From assembly GCA_936450465.1 (NCBI GenBank), contig OW388291.1:85419099-85483098 (forward strand): a DNA stretch of 64,000 bases. The letters are read 5' to 3'. The notes under the pieces are model-generated. The model was given only the letters and a program-made list of their open reading frames with translations. It made no database searches and was not told the DNA's origin. Source of the DNA: Gibbula magus. Its lineage: Eukaryota; Mollusca; Gastropoda; Trochida; Trochidae. Shown here one piece after another: positions 24,206 to 35,423 of this stretch. Every line of letters starts with the position of its first letter. Position 1 is the first letter of the stretch. Position numbers and translations under genes: made by a program.

Positions 24206-24495
24206 AGGACAGTTTTGACAGGTGTGGATTGTGTTTTGTTCGTTGTTGCAGTGACAGAAGAATTCGTGTGACATCGATAGTTATTTAGGAAAGTTGTGAA
24301 AACAATCACTAGTTTGTGTAATACGCCTCTCTTGAATAACGGTTGACAATTTATCACTTCTTTTATCACTGCCAAGGTGAGGTTGTTTACCGTCATGAAT
24401 TTAGGATCAGCACGGGATTAATAAACGTCTATTGAGGCGGACTCTGGTTTATCAACACTTCCATTGTTATCTACACTAAAGGGATGGATCGTAAA

Positions 24496-24540
24496 CTTTC
24501 ACAGTTGACATTTGTCGCATTGTGACGTCACAAAGGTGCG
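24496..24540 (+). promoter_or_regulatory. CRE-containing block H, copy 2
   Basis: CACAGTTGACATTTGTCGCA followed by TTGTGACGTCACA matches 16806-16856, including a perfect TGACGTCA. The two copies are about 7.7 kb apart in the same orientation. Confidence 0.5.
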
Positions 24541-24544
24541 CCAT

Positions 24545-25250
24545 GACCCAGAGATCTACTCAAATCCGCTGATTATGTAACTAGAAGCTTGTCAATATCA
24601 TGTTAATCTTCTCTAATCGAGGTTTAGTGTTAGCATCTGTAATCTCCAAGACACAATCAGATTCTGTCAATGTTGGTGTCCAAAACACAGACAGGTTGTA
24701 TGTTAGTCTCACTTTGTCTACACATATTTTCTATAAACATATTTACATCAAGAAGAAAATAAATTCACGATATGTGGATAGTCAACTTCTTTTGTTTCGA
24801 TGTAGATACAAACACCGTTATCAAGTAAGTAAAACAACTTCTACAACTTCTAAAATGCCTCTCAATATAAAACACATTTTAAGATAGAAATAACTCACCC
24901 CTTTTGGAGTTGAGGTATGCCCATGATCATGACATAAATAGATTATCGTTAACCCACAAAACGTCCTGGTCAACGTAACAATTTACTGTTTGCCGCTTTG
25001 ATTCCATGAATGGTATAAAATATTCACACCAAGAGCGAATGGGTTGGTAAACAAGACCTCTGCTTATATTACCATTAACATAAATATGTATATATGATAT
25101 TTATCTCTCTTGATAGACTATTTTCAAATTCTGTATAGCAAATGTTCTCGATTTCTTCTGGTGTATGATGTTTCTTTTTGTCCTAATCTCATTCGCTCAT
25201 GTTGTTATGGGAAATAGTTCGTAATAATGTACTTAAGTTGCGATGTTCCT
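24545..25250. other. Non-coding spacer, nothing recognised
   Basis: AT-rich, with no supported gene. Confidence 0.35.
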
Positions 25251-25254
25251 ATTA

Positions 25255-25320
25255 ACTTGATGTATGTACCATGCCATTTCACCAATCCACATTTCAGTGA
25301 AATAGAAATATGTTTAAATC
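25255..25320 (+). mobile_element. LINE 3' tail remnant
   Basis: CACCAATCCACATTTCAGTG followed by AAATAGAAATATGTTTAAATC resembles the ACCAATCC...AAATATGTTTAAATC tail of the LINE at 23225. Confidence 0.45.
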
Positions 25321-25759
25321 AAAAACTTATAGAATGGCTCTACAATATAATTATCAATGGTTAATGATTGAGGGCGCCAACCATGTATTTACAATTAACC
25401 AATATGTACCTGTGGAGGTGGAGGTAAGACCAGACAGTAAGACAAGACAGTTGTTCTTTGGATTAAAGAACATCGTGATTAAAATTAACTCCTTCGAAAA
25501 AAATTCATCACATTGTAAAATCAGATAAAATTGATGTTGACATCAAAGCTTGGATGTGAGGAGAGCTCCTCCTGTATTAAGTTGGCAGTTTTACAATGCC
25601 TTAATGTAGGTACACTAATGAAGGTACACTAATGAAGGCGGACTGTTTCAGACAATGACACTTGAGGTCTACCTCATACACGTGAACTCAGGATATATTT
25701 CATCCTACGAACAAAGGTGGCGCCTTAACATTTTCTTAACAAGTACTGTAATCTGATTT

Positions 25760-25825
25760 ATTTATATGAAGATAAGCTGTTTTTACCAATCCACTTATTT
25801 ATGAAATACATATCTTTAAACATGC
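25760..25825 (+). mobile_element. LINE 3' tail remnant
   Basis: ATAAGCTGTTTTTACCAATC followed by a TTTATGAAATACATATCTTTAAAC stretch gives another copy of the same tail. Confidence 0.45.
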
Positions 25826-25912
25826 CAGCAACCTTTATTCATGATCCAGTCTAAAATGACACATGTACTGTAAGGCTCCAACAGTCATGGAGCTGAAATC
25901 ATTGTATATGTA

Positions 25913-26026
25913 TAGAATAGACTCCGAAAACACGTCATTAGTTGTGCACGAGGTTTAGTCTGAGGCCGTTAGGCCGAAGACTAAACCTCGTGCACAACTA
26001 ATGACGTGTTTGAGGAGTCTATTCTA
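25913..26026. repeat. 49-bp-arm hairpin
   Basis: Arms 25913-25961 and 25978-26026 are reverse complements except for two adjacent bases near the base. The 16-nt loop carries a second small pairing (GGCC-GTTA-GGCC). The arms contain ACGTCATTAGTTGTGCACG. TAATGACG and GTGCAC motifs recur in the next 230 bp up to the TATA box of the recombinase gene. Confidence 0.9.
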
Positions 26027-26139
26027 CTTAAACCTAAATTCGAAACCGGTTTCAGTTTCGTCTTAGATACACAATAATATTCCAAGTATGTAATTCAACA
26101 TTCTATCCATGCACACATCACAGTGCACGCAGTGTACTA

Positions 26140-26310
26140 ATGACGTCTCTTTTCGCATTTGATTCACGTGCACAAGCAAACAAATTGATTGTTAAGCGTG
26201 TAAGAAGAAATGCACGCACTGAGATAATGACGAGCAATGTGATAATGACGCATTATATAAAGGTGTTTCACGCCTTAATTCATTATACTTTCTTCAGATC
26301 CACGGTAATC
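26140..26310 (+). promoter_or_regulatory. Promoter of the Crypton-type gene
   Basis: TATATAAAG at about 26251-26259 is followed some 50 bp later by the likely start ATG at 26311. Upstream are repeated TAATGACG/TGACGTC motifs (26134, 26225, 26241) and GTGCAC repeats that also occur in the hairpin. The frame stays open upstream to 26140, but that stretch overlaps the TATA box and is probably untranslated. Confidence 0.5.
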
Positions 26311-28888
26311 ATGTCCAGTGATCGTGATGATGGTTTGTTCATTACACAAAGCAAATTTTCGCAAGTTGAGTCATTTACAGCAGACGATATAAATTCTGAT
26401 TTTGAAAACGTCCTTGATGCAGTTCCGACCCCAGATTTCATATTGACTGACAAAACTTTAAGTGAATTTTCATCAGATGACAATAGTGTTGTAAATAATG
26501 CTACAGGTGAGAAAGAAAATGTCACACACTCGGATGAAGAGCTCGTTCTCTATAGTCAAGAGTTTGAAACTAAAGATATAGATCCGGATCATTTGACAAA
26601 AACAGAAAAAACACCTGAAAGTTCTGAAAATATGGCTACTATTAAATCAAGATTTGGTAAACCACTCTCTGAAGCTCAGCTTAACGCTCTTGAGATTAGT
26701 GGCCGAAATAAAAACACCGAGAAGAAAAGTCAGTGGGCTGTTAGACTTTTTGATGCATGGTATGTGGCAAGACATGGACGTAAGGCAGATGAGGGCACTC
26801 TACTGACATTTGATGACTTTGCTCTGAACCAAATTCTGATTTCGTTCATAACTCAGATAAAAAATATCTGAAAGGGGAGGACCACCATGGCAACACTCTC
26901 CATGAAATATTAGTTTCTATCCAGTATTACCTGCGTCATAATGATAGTGATGTCAACTTCCATACCGATGTTGAGTTTTCCGGGTTAAGGAGAATTTTAG
27001 ATGCTAAAATGAAAAATTTAGCGGAAGTCGGTATCGGGATACGAAAGCGGAAAGCTGACATTTAACATGTGAACAGGAAGATATCTTATGGGAGAAAGGC
27101 ATCCGGGGAGAAGACACCCCACAAAAACTGTTAGATACCATATTCTACCTGAACGGAATTTGCTTTTGCCTTAGAGGAGGACAAAAACACCATTCCTTAA
27201 AGGTGGGAGTAAGAGGCAACTTTTCGTTCGTTATTAAGAATGGGTTGAATCACCTCAAATACTGTGAAGGGGTGACAAAAACAAATAATGGAGGATTGAA
27301 ACATAAATCCCTGGAGATGAAAAGTATAGTTGCGGGGCCAAACTTCGAAAGACCAGAAAGATGCCCTGTACGCCTCCACGAGAAGTATCTGTCTCTGAGG
27401 TAAGTTATGTTTAAATTATTATGCATCGAATGATAAATGTAGAGCTGACAAAGTAAAATAGTGTAATTCATCATTCCTACTACTTTGAACTTTTAGTAAC
27501 ATTTGCTATCGTTTTAAATTACATCACAAATACAATTCAATAAAATATACCTAAAGCCCAACAATGTAATACAAAATTTCATTGTTTGATAACAAACGAT
27601 AAAGCACGAATTTGATACTAAACTAAAACATTCGCGAGTTTAATAATATTATAGCATTTCAACTTAGCATTCTGTTTATTAGTCGTCCACATTAATCATG
27701 CTGAATAGACGGCAGTGATAAAACTGATACCCTTGTGATGACGATGCAACCACTGTAACGTCACAACTACAAAATTTTGTGACGTCGAGTCCGTCTTTTA
27801 AATGAAATGTTTGTTTTACTTTGATACATTCCAAAATATCATATTTGCTGATACCAATTCAAATCAACACACATATTCATCCCCAAATGCCAAATATATA
27901 ACAATTTGTAGTTTTCAATGAAAATCGAACAGCATCTTTAAATAAGTACAGAAGCCGAAATCACCCGCCCTATTTCCATAACTACTACGGTAGTTATTTA
28001 ACCTATCGAACACTATTAAATACAATTGTGATTCTGTTTGTTGTAGATAAGTTTCCAAAATTACGCTTGACTGCGCGCGCCATAGTCCGGTTTTCGATCA
28101 TAATCGCGTCTGTAAAGATGGTCACTATACTGAATCGATTGGCCTTAAAATGATACTTTTCATAACCAGTTAGTAGTCCTTGATAAATAAATAACATTTG
28201 GCATATGTGATTGCAACAATTTTGAAGGTTGAATAGATAGAACGACCACACCTTGTATACTTTAAATGACATATTGTACACTTTCTTTGCAGACCAGGAA
28301 CGTGTGATGCCTTCTATTTAAGGCTTTATGAGAATGGCGTCGACGAACAGTTAATTGCTGAACGGACTGGTCACAGATCGACGGCAATTCGTGGGTAGGT
28401 CTACCGTTACTAAAGTTGATAGGCTTATAGTTAGAGTTAAGTAAGTACACGGTCATTGCAAGTCACTTGAGAAAAGTTGTTATTGTATTGTGTAAATAAA
28501 TCAAGTACCTTAAATTCTGATATAGGTCTACCTATTTTATAATGAACACTTAAAAAATCCACAAGTGTTCGTAATTTTTCGCACAACTCATTATCGTGTT
28601 ATTTCGGACATAAATCTAATTCTATGAATGCCTTCTGCATACAGTTACAAGCGAACAAGTGAGGAAATGTTGACCGTGGTGGACAACCTCGTGCAGAGGA
28701 AGAAAGTAACGGCAGCCTCTTCAACTGCAACCCACCCTGGATCTGCTTCCCTGACTGACCACACGACTGACCCATCCCCGGCTAACCCCATACAACCAGG
28801 GCGTTCTGCCACCACCAAACGAGCCGATGCGAAGCCGATTCAGTTCACGGTTGAGCGCGATAGCGCCAAGATCACTCTGACCATGTAA
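26311..28888 (+). pseudogene. Crypton-type tyrosine recombinase gene (DUF3504-like), three exons, two frameshifts
   Basis: Exon 1 runs 26311-27399 (donor CTGAG|GTAAGT), exon 2 28293-28394 (acceptor TTTGCAG|ACCAGG, donor CGTGG|GTAGGT), exon 3 28645-28888 (acceptor GCATACAG|TTAC). The N-terminus is acidic. The DNA-binding part reads WAVRLFDAWYVARHG, then LHEILVSIQYYLR and LRRILDAKMKNLAEVGIGIRK. The catalytic part reads FCLRGGQKHHSL, NFERPERCPV and LIAERTGHRS. Splicing of exon 2 to 3 creates RGYKRTS, which places the nucleophilic Tyr after the GH motif. One frameshift lies in the A-run near 26855, another near 27055. Such proteins come from Crypton DNA transposons, and some are domesticated. The intact splice sites argue for a recent gene. 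Frameshifts could be decay or sequence error. Confidence 0.78.
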
Positions 28889-28905
28889 AACCTATTGACC
28901 TCTGC

Positions 28906-28911
28906 TAATAA
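28906..28911 (+). terminator. Poly(A) signal of the Crypton-type gene
   Basis: AATAAA 17 bp after the stop codon, in GCTAATAAAATATT. Confidence 0.55.
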
Positions 28912-29199
28912 AATATTGAACCTGCGATTTTGCTGATGATTTTCAATCTATTCAGTTCCATCAATGTCACATTGTGTACCTTAGTCAATAAGATACTAAA
29001 CCAGAAAATCAATTAATGGCATGATGTTTATTGGACAAAATATGTCGGCGATATTACAATTTTCATGATACATATCTTACCAGTGTCAATAAGAGAATCA
29101 ATCTTATTCGATAATTTTATCATTTACTAATAACCCTCATGTTTTTGTCCAGTATAGTACTAATAGGAGCAATTTTCTATTTCAATGGAGCATGACCTA

Positions 29200-29500
29200 A
29201 TGTCATGGCAATATTGGTTACATCATGACTACCCAAGCCTATAAAGGATACAAAGGCATTGTCTGGGTGCAAAATCTAATGATGAGTTACTTATCTATTG
29301 ACGTTTCAGTAAAGACTAATGACGACTTACTTGACACTAATGACGTTTCTAATTTCAACTCTTCCGAACTATTGATGAGTAATTTAGGTTTAAATATCGC
29401 ATCTGCTTCAATCATTAACCTTATTAACCCCCAATCTAAACATGGATTTATTTTGAAGTGTAAGTATGTAGATTTATAGAATATAATGCATTTCATTACG
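29200..29500. other. TAATGACG-rich segment with unassigned ORF
   Basis: An 84-aa forward ORF (29225-29479) has no motif. The motif CTAATGACG occurs twice here and echoes those upstream of the recombinase gene, so this may be 3' sequence of the same element. Confidence 0.3.
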
Positions 29501-29599
29501 CAAATTTTTAAGTTCCAAGTTCAAGTTTCAATTCACTTCAAACTTCAGAGAGAGAGACGACATTCACTCGTACACTTTGTAAGCATTTGACCATCTGTT

Positions 29600-29900
29600 G
29601 ACAGGCTGCTGGTCATCGCGTTGATGAAGGAGATTTCTTCACACCACCGAAGTGCCCATTGACCAGTGCAAATGCATGCCATGCTTCACTGACCAAAGCT
29701 GATTTATTGGTCAGTCTAGCCGCTGCTAAATCACACGAACAGTCCACATATTCATTGATTAGTGCTAATGCATGGGCCAGCTTAGTGACCAATGCTAAAT
29801 CATATGGGACATTCACATGGTCAGTTTACACGTAAAGCTGATCTGACCACAGGTTGCGGTCAGTACAAAGCCGCTAACCACGAGTGACCAGTGATGCGTG
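29600..29900. repeat. Degenerate ~97-bp repeat
   Basis: AGTGCAAATGCATGCCATGC...GACCAAAGCTGATTTATT is echoed ~97 bp later by AGTGCTAATGCATGGGCCAG...GACCAATGCTAAATCAT. Two diverged copies, possibly a third partial. Confidence 0.45.
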
Positions 29901-29959
29901 CTCCAGGTTCTCCCATTGAACGGCTCATATATCCAGCACATGTGACCGAGCCGGAGCGC

Positions 29960-31490
29960 CTGGATATCGGGAGACCCTACTTAACATGTTAAATGGCAGT
30001 TTACAACTGTTAAGCTTACTCCCCTTTCTGTTTATTCCTATGGCATTGTTCCTCGATAGGTTTATTACTTTTCAATTGTGTTATATTTCTTGAAATAGCT
30101 AGTTATAAGTACATGTAGGTGGACATCTCTGGTGGGCCTAATGCTAACCGATGGTTTGTTTAATCCGAACTAAATGCAAGGTTCTTAGCGGCGTCTTTAT
30201 TGTTCACTAAGAATGTTTGTCTAAATCTTATCCACATGAATCAATTGCGTCAAAGTCCAAGCTTTTCGAGTATGATTGTTTACCGTTTTATTTTCGAGTT
30301 GCGTGTGACGCATCGATTTGACATACATATCCTGAGAGTATAGGCGTGTAAATGTCGGACGCCGGTGACATTAAAAGTAAAACACAAGAAAGTGAACAAT
30401 GCAATGTGCTTAACGTACGTTTGTGGATTTCAGGTAACAAACAGGGCAAGCTCAACATGTACACTTCTCGACCATGAATGGTCTTTACTTAGGAAGTTAG
30501 GATTAATGGGGGTTGGCGACAGGAACCTTTCTCAATGTGAAATAACAGTCTAACTTCCTAAGTGGATACATTGATACATTGCACACCTGTGTAAATTTAC
30601 TCAAGTGCGCAAACCGTGTCCTTTCTTTAGTAATCACACTCGTGTGTACATTTGCACACGGAGTGATCTGGCCAACTATACAGAGGGCAGTTCAAAGTAC
30701 TTATCCCGTATGAATGGTGCATCCCTATGCAAATTGTTTAGATGCATATAATCATACACAAATGAGTAATTAAACTCGTATACTAGTATTTGACAAAAAT
30801 TCTGATTATTTGTTATACAATTTAATTTGTATTCAACCAGTGATCTTAAAGTGAAGTTACATTGGGAACGGGGTTTTTTAGAAACATAAAATCCATATGC
30901 AAAATCTCACGTGGAATTTGTTTGAATCAAGTGAATATCGAAATTGAATTCGAAAATGTAAAATAGTATCAAAAGCTTACCATGATCTGTATATGAAATA
31001 TGAGACGTTTTCGTGTGTTTAATACGAACTTGACACGTTATAACACATATACTAAATTGAGGTCACGATATTGGTCTGAAGTTCAAGCTTTTATTGGCGC
31101 TTCATCAGTTCGGCCACTTTTAAAAGTGTCAAAATTAAGTTAAGAGATATATATATGCAAAATGTTTTGTGTCATTTGATTGAATACCGACTTCGCTGTT
31201 GTAGCTAAACTCCGCATTTAGTCCACTCAATGTGTTTTTTATCCTAAAAACCTGCCCTATTTTCGAAGATTCGAAATTAATGAAAATGCTAGAAAATATA
31301 TAAAGTTCGGCGAATACTATTTGGTTGTTTTACGAATTCTACCAAGGTTTTGACAAAATAAGTGTATTAAAGTGCTTCTCAGAATCATTCCCCCTAAAAA
31401 TTGACTTTATCTCCACTATTTATTTGGTAATCCTTATTTAAATATCTCAACAGTGTAATTTCATTTAATTTCACTTCCACAATTCACTTC
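29960..31490. other. Non-coding spacer
   Basis: AT-rich. It contains a small hairpin at 30487-30564 (ACTTAGGAAGTTAG...CTAACTTCCTAAGT). No supported gene. Confidence 0.35.
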
Positions 31491-31838
31491 CCAGATAGCA
31501 AGGGTTTGTTGGGCCAACACTAGTATATGGTTGGTTGGTTGGCCAACGCTTTGACAACGTTGGGCCTACGTTATCTTAATGACAATCCAATAGTTGTATT
31601 TGATAGTTGGTCTAACGGTGGGCCAACATTTGAAAAAATCTCCCATTTGCATACTATTTCACCACGCTGGCCCACTGTTTGGTCAACGGATTATGTCCCA
31701 AAACTTAGACAGCCATAACTTAGACAGCCATAACTTAGACAGTGGAGTAGGTGATTTTTTAACACAACACCCATAGCTGCAATAGAACAGTCCTAATCAG
31801 TGTTTTAATTGACCCATAGAGAGATAGGTTTGTGGGGC

Positions 31839-32022
31839 TGAGATGTTTTGATTTGAAAATGCATGTCTTTGATGCAAGTTTGATTATCAAAACTTTTGAG
31901 ATGTTTTCATTTGAAAATATATCTACCTTCGAACTTGGTGATTATTAAACATTTAACTATGTAGCTGAGATGTTTTGATTTGAAAATGCATGTCTTTGAT
32001 GCAAGTTTGATTATCAAAACAA
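31839..32022. repeat. ~54-bp direct repeat upstream of the MULE transposase
   Basis: GAGATGTTTTGATTTGAAAA followed by TGCATGTCTTTGATGC...GATTATCAAAAC occurs at 31839-31891 and 31969-32022, with a partial third unit at 31898-31925. Confidence 0.85.
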
Positions 32023-32034
32023 AACTTTTCACCC

Positions 32035-33204
32035 TCCCGAAGAAGCAACCAAGATCAAATTCCTCAGCAACCTGCGGAAGAGAGCCAGAGAAGAGACAAC
32101 ACAGATGCACTCCCTCTACGATGACGAGATCGCCGAAGTAGATGCTGCTGTGGTCTCTCAACTGCCGGCCTTCTCCAGCGTCTGCAGCGCCCTGTATCGT
32201 CATCGCCGGAAGACTATATCTGCTTTGCCCCAGACTCTCTCTGAAGTTGCCCTTGATGGAGCGTGGACCGAGACATCAGATGGACGACCCTTTCTGCTGT
32301 TTGCCGATGGAGAAGATGACAAGATCATGGCTTTCACCTGAAGGCCTTACAGGCAGCTGACATCATCTACATGGACGGGACATTTACTGCCTGCCCTGAA
32401 CTGTGGGACCAAGTCTACATTCTCCACGCAAGGTCCGGATCCATAACCTACCCTCTGGTCGTCTTCTGCCTACTGCCCAGCCGTCAAGTGACGACCTACA
32501 CCAGACTCTTCCGACTCCTGAAAACCAGTGTCCAGCAACACCTCAACCTGCCTCTAGCTCCAAGTCGTGTGCAGACTGAATTCGAGTTGGCAGCGATACG
32601 GGCAATCGAGAGAGAGTTTCCTCAAGAAGAGATCAAGGGATGCTATTTCTACTTCTGCCAGGCCCTTTGGAGGAAGACCCAGGACTTAGGACTAGCAGTT
32701 ACCTACAGAGAGGATCCAGAGTTGAAGACTTTCGTCAGAAGAGCAGCTGGTCTGGCACTCCTCCCTCAGCGAGATGTCCACGATACCTGGATGGAGGTTA
32801 TGGATTCGGCTCCCGAAGTCCCACGAGTAGACGACTTCAAAGACGACATGGTGACGACATGGATTGATTACGATGCACGATTCCCCCTGGCTCTTTGGAA
32901 CCACCACAACACACAAGGCCCAAGAACCAACAACAACCTAGAGGGATTTCATAACCGTATGAACCGCTCTCTCCCCCACCGACATCCCAACATCTTCCGC
33001 TTTGTAGGGATCATCAAGAAAATCGAGAATGCAGATCGTGCGAAACTGGCTCAGATCAACTTTGGAGCTGCACCTCCACCCAGGAAGAGAGTCTACCGGG
33101 AGATAGAAAACAGACTGGATAGACTCAAGGAACAGCTACAACAAGGTTACAGGACCAAGATTGAGTATCTGGACGCAGTCGGCCATTTGATCCATCTCGG
33201 ATAG
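32035..33204 (+). pseudogene. MULE transposase, frameshifted
   Basis: The first frame (to 32341) gives SNLRKRAREETTQMHSLYDD and the start of the core. It then stops, and a second frame (from ~32335 to 33204) continues DIIYMDGTFTACPELWDQVY, a classic first-Asp block of MULE transposases. Next come VQTEFELAAIRA, GCYFYFCQALWRKTQ and NNNLEGFHNRMN. In related proteins the second catalytic residue is the Asp of a DFE motif. Here it reads EFE. The usual His after the GC motif is also replaced (GCYFYF). With one frameshift at about 32335 and these changes, the protein is probably inactive. Confidence 0.8.
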
Positions 33205-33578
33205 ACACTTTGTGAACATTTGAATGAACTTCTGAAGATTTGTGAACAGAGAGTATTAAATTATTAGTATTTATATAAGTAAAAACTTGATTAGTTATGA
33301 AATGAAAGAAATGGTACTATATGTATTGTTTTATTCTTGTTAATAATCTGTTTTAACATACCAATGATCAGTTATACTTGTTAATAAAATAAAACATACC
33401 AATGTTACAATTTGTTGTTGTTGTTGTTTCGAACTGGCTGTCTAAGTTTTGGGATTTTTTATAGATTTTCTTGGACTATTCCATTATCAAATGTAGGTAA
33501 CAGGTTGAGGATTAGTTGTGCACTTGACCATAAATGTTGTTATTTAAGCTGTCTAAGATATGGCTGTCTAAGTTTTGG

Positions 33579-35400
33579 CAGGTTACCGGTCAACGTTGTA
33601 AATAAAAGTTATTTTTAGCCATTATTTCGCATTTATTAAATTGTTCATTTGAGGCAAGTTGAAATAATTACTATAAGGAAATTTCAAGTAATGTTTTTAA
33701 TCGTATGTTTAAACATCATGTGGGACATGCTCTTTAGTTTAAGTAAACCACAGCAGATACCAAACATATGTGACCCATAGCTTTATGGAACAGTCAAACA
33801 GCAGACGACAGCACCATTTCATGAGTGGAGGACTTAACTCGGTAAGTATTAAAGTACATGTTTGCTACCTGTGATACACATGATTGTATAAATTCAAGGT
33901 CAAACCATCATGTTATCATATTTAGGGAACAATCTACTAATGCTGTATTCAGATGCATGAACGTTTTATAATTTATTTAATATACTTGTTCACCCGGATA
34001 GTCTTTTCTGAATTTGAGTTGATTGTGACTATTTTACATTTTTGTTAAATAAACTTTTGGTATGGCAATCATATCAGTTGACAACTTGGCAGAATTCTAT
34101 ATTTATTTGTCAATTTTGTCTTTATTTGAAATAAAAAGTATTTAAATGGTGATATTCATTAGTCCAACGTTGAACCAATTTTGGCCCAACATTAATAGCT
34201 AGACAATATTAAAGTTTTAATGTTGCATATACCTTTTACATTTTAGTTCTGATTTCACAAGTGTTTTCTTTGAAACTATTTCAATTATTTCAGGAGCAAC
34301 CTACAAGAACCTGCCACGACCAAATACAACTTACGCTGAGACAAAGGCAGTCATGAAATACGGGTTTCCGATGCAAGATACATGGTTCACATGTATCACG
34401 GGACCAAGATAACTCAACTAATAAAAATGTTTTATTTGATTAAATATTGTTTTCTTGTTTGTGTACTTCTGATTATGGTAAGGGTAGGATGTAGTGTAGT
34501 GTATACAGTGCAGTGCAACAACATAGGTATGACATCAGGCCAACATATTGCCAACAAAATCACCACGATGGGCCAATTGTGGGCCATTTCAGTGTGTAAA
34601 TTCTCTTTCATTGGGCCAACATTGAGCCAACATGATGGGCCAATATAAAACCAATGAGAATATCCAAATGGGCCCAACATCAATGTGACAACCGTGGGCC
34701 AATCAAACCAGTGATCGTGGGCCAACTATGGGCCAACATATGCATGCTATCTGAATTATCATTCACTAATAAATCATGAACCGTGCAGCAAACTAATATT
34801 CAAATGAAAAAACCATCAGTTTATAACGAGCAAAATATGTAGATGAATATAGTCGGGGCTTTCTAAAGGACAAACAGACCAAAGTTACTTCCATTTCAAT
34901 TAATGAACTTTTAATGAACAATTAATAACTTTTAGGAATTGATAAGAAGTACCGGCAATATGGTAAGTTTGTGTTATATGTCTTCCAAATAAAGAAGTAT
35001 CTATGCTAATTAAGGAATTTACAAATGAGCAGAACCAATGAGATGTGGCTAGATGATGATTTTACTGACGCTTCAGTTGATCAATATGACCAACTAACTG
35101 AATATGAATAATGTTGTCAAGGGGACCTGGATCGCCCACTGCCATAACTGTATCCGCTAGAGAGGACCGTTAAATCTCAATGTGGTACCAGCCACGATTT
35201 GCAAGTTCCAGCTAGTTTGGTCCTAGTTTTATAATGCTTAGTCACTAAGACTCACTATAGTATTACAGACTTATAATACTAAACCATGTAAATCAGTCAA
35301 TTTCTCTAAAAGCAGCGTTTAGACACCTCTTATTTATGATTGTGGAACATTGATGACTCTTGAACATCGTTCTCTAACATATAAAACATAACAACACGAT
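33579..35400. other. Outer-transposon remainder and 3' flank of TEX30
   Basis: 33579-34750 is the right part of the outer element. 34751-35400 is AT-rich with no gene. No canonical minus-strand AATAAA was found close to the TEX30 stop; CATAAATAAG (reverse complement near 35330) is the nearest variant. Confidence 0.35.
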
Positions 35401-35423
35401 CTACTTTCGTAAGTATGATGATT

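Larger units (their letters stand above)
31697..33578 (+). mobile_element. MULE DNA transposon, probably nested
   Basis: Terminal inverted repeats consist of a 15-bp unit ACTTAGACAGCCATA, three times at the left (31697-31742) and inverted at the right (33549-33578), with another inner right copy ending TTTTGGG at 33436-33453. The transposase lies between. Sequence outside both ends carries the GGGCCAAC repeats of the outer element, so this one probably inserted into it. Confidence 0.6.
31493..34750. mobile_element. Outer DNA transposon with GGGCCAAC subterminal repeats
   Basis: Left end CAGATAGCAAGGGTTTGTTG followed by GGCCAAC; right end TTGGGCC-type repeats then GCATGCTATCTG. Both ends begin with CAGATAGCA in inverted orientation. 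GGGCCAAC/GTTGGCCC motifs cluster only at the two ends (31517-31690 and 34160-34735), as in elements whose transposase binds subterminal repeats. No transposase of its own is seen; the MULE inside is separate. Target duplication not resolved. Confidence 0.55.

Noticed and set aside
26140..26310. N-terminal extension of the recombinase from ATG 26140
   Set aside because: This stretch overlaps the TATA box and repeated TAATGACG motifs; ATG 26311 is the better start.
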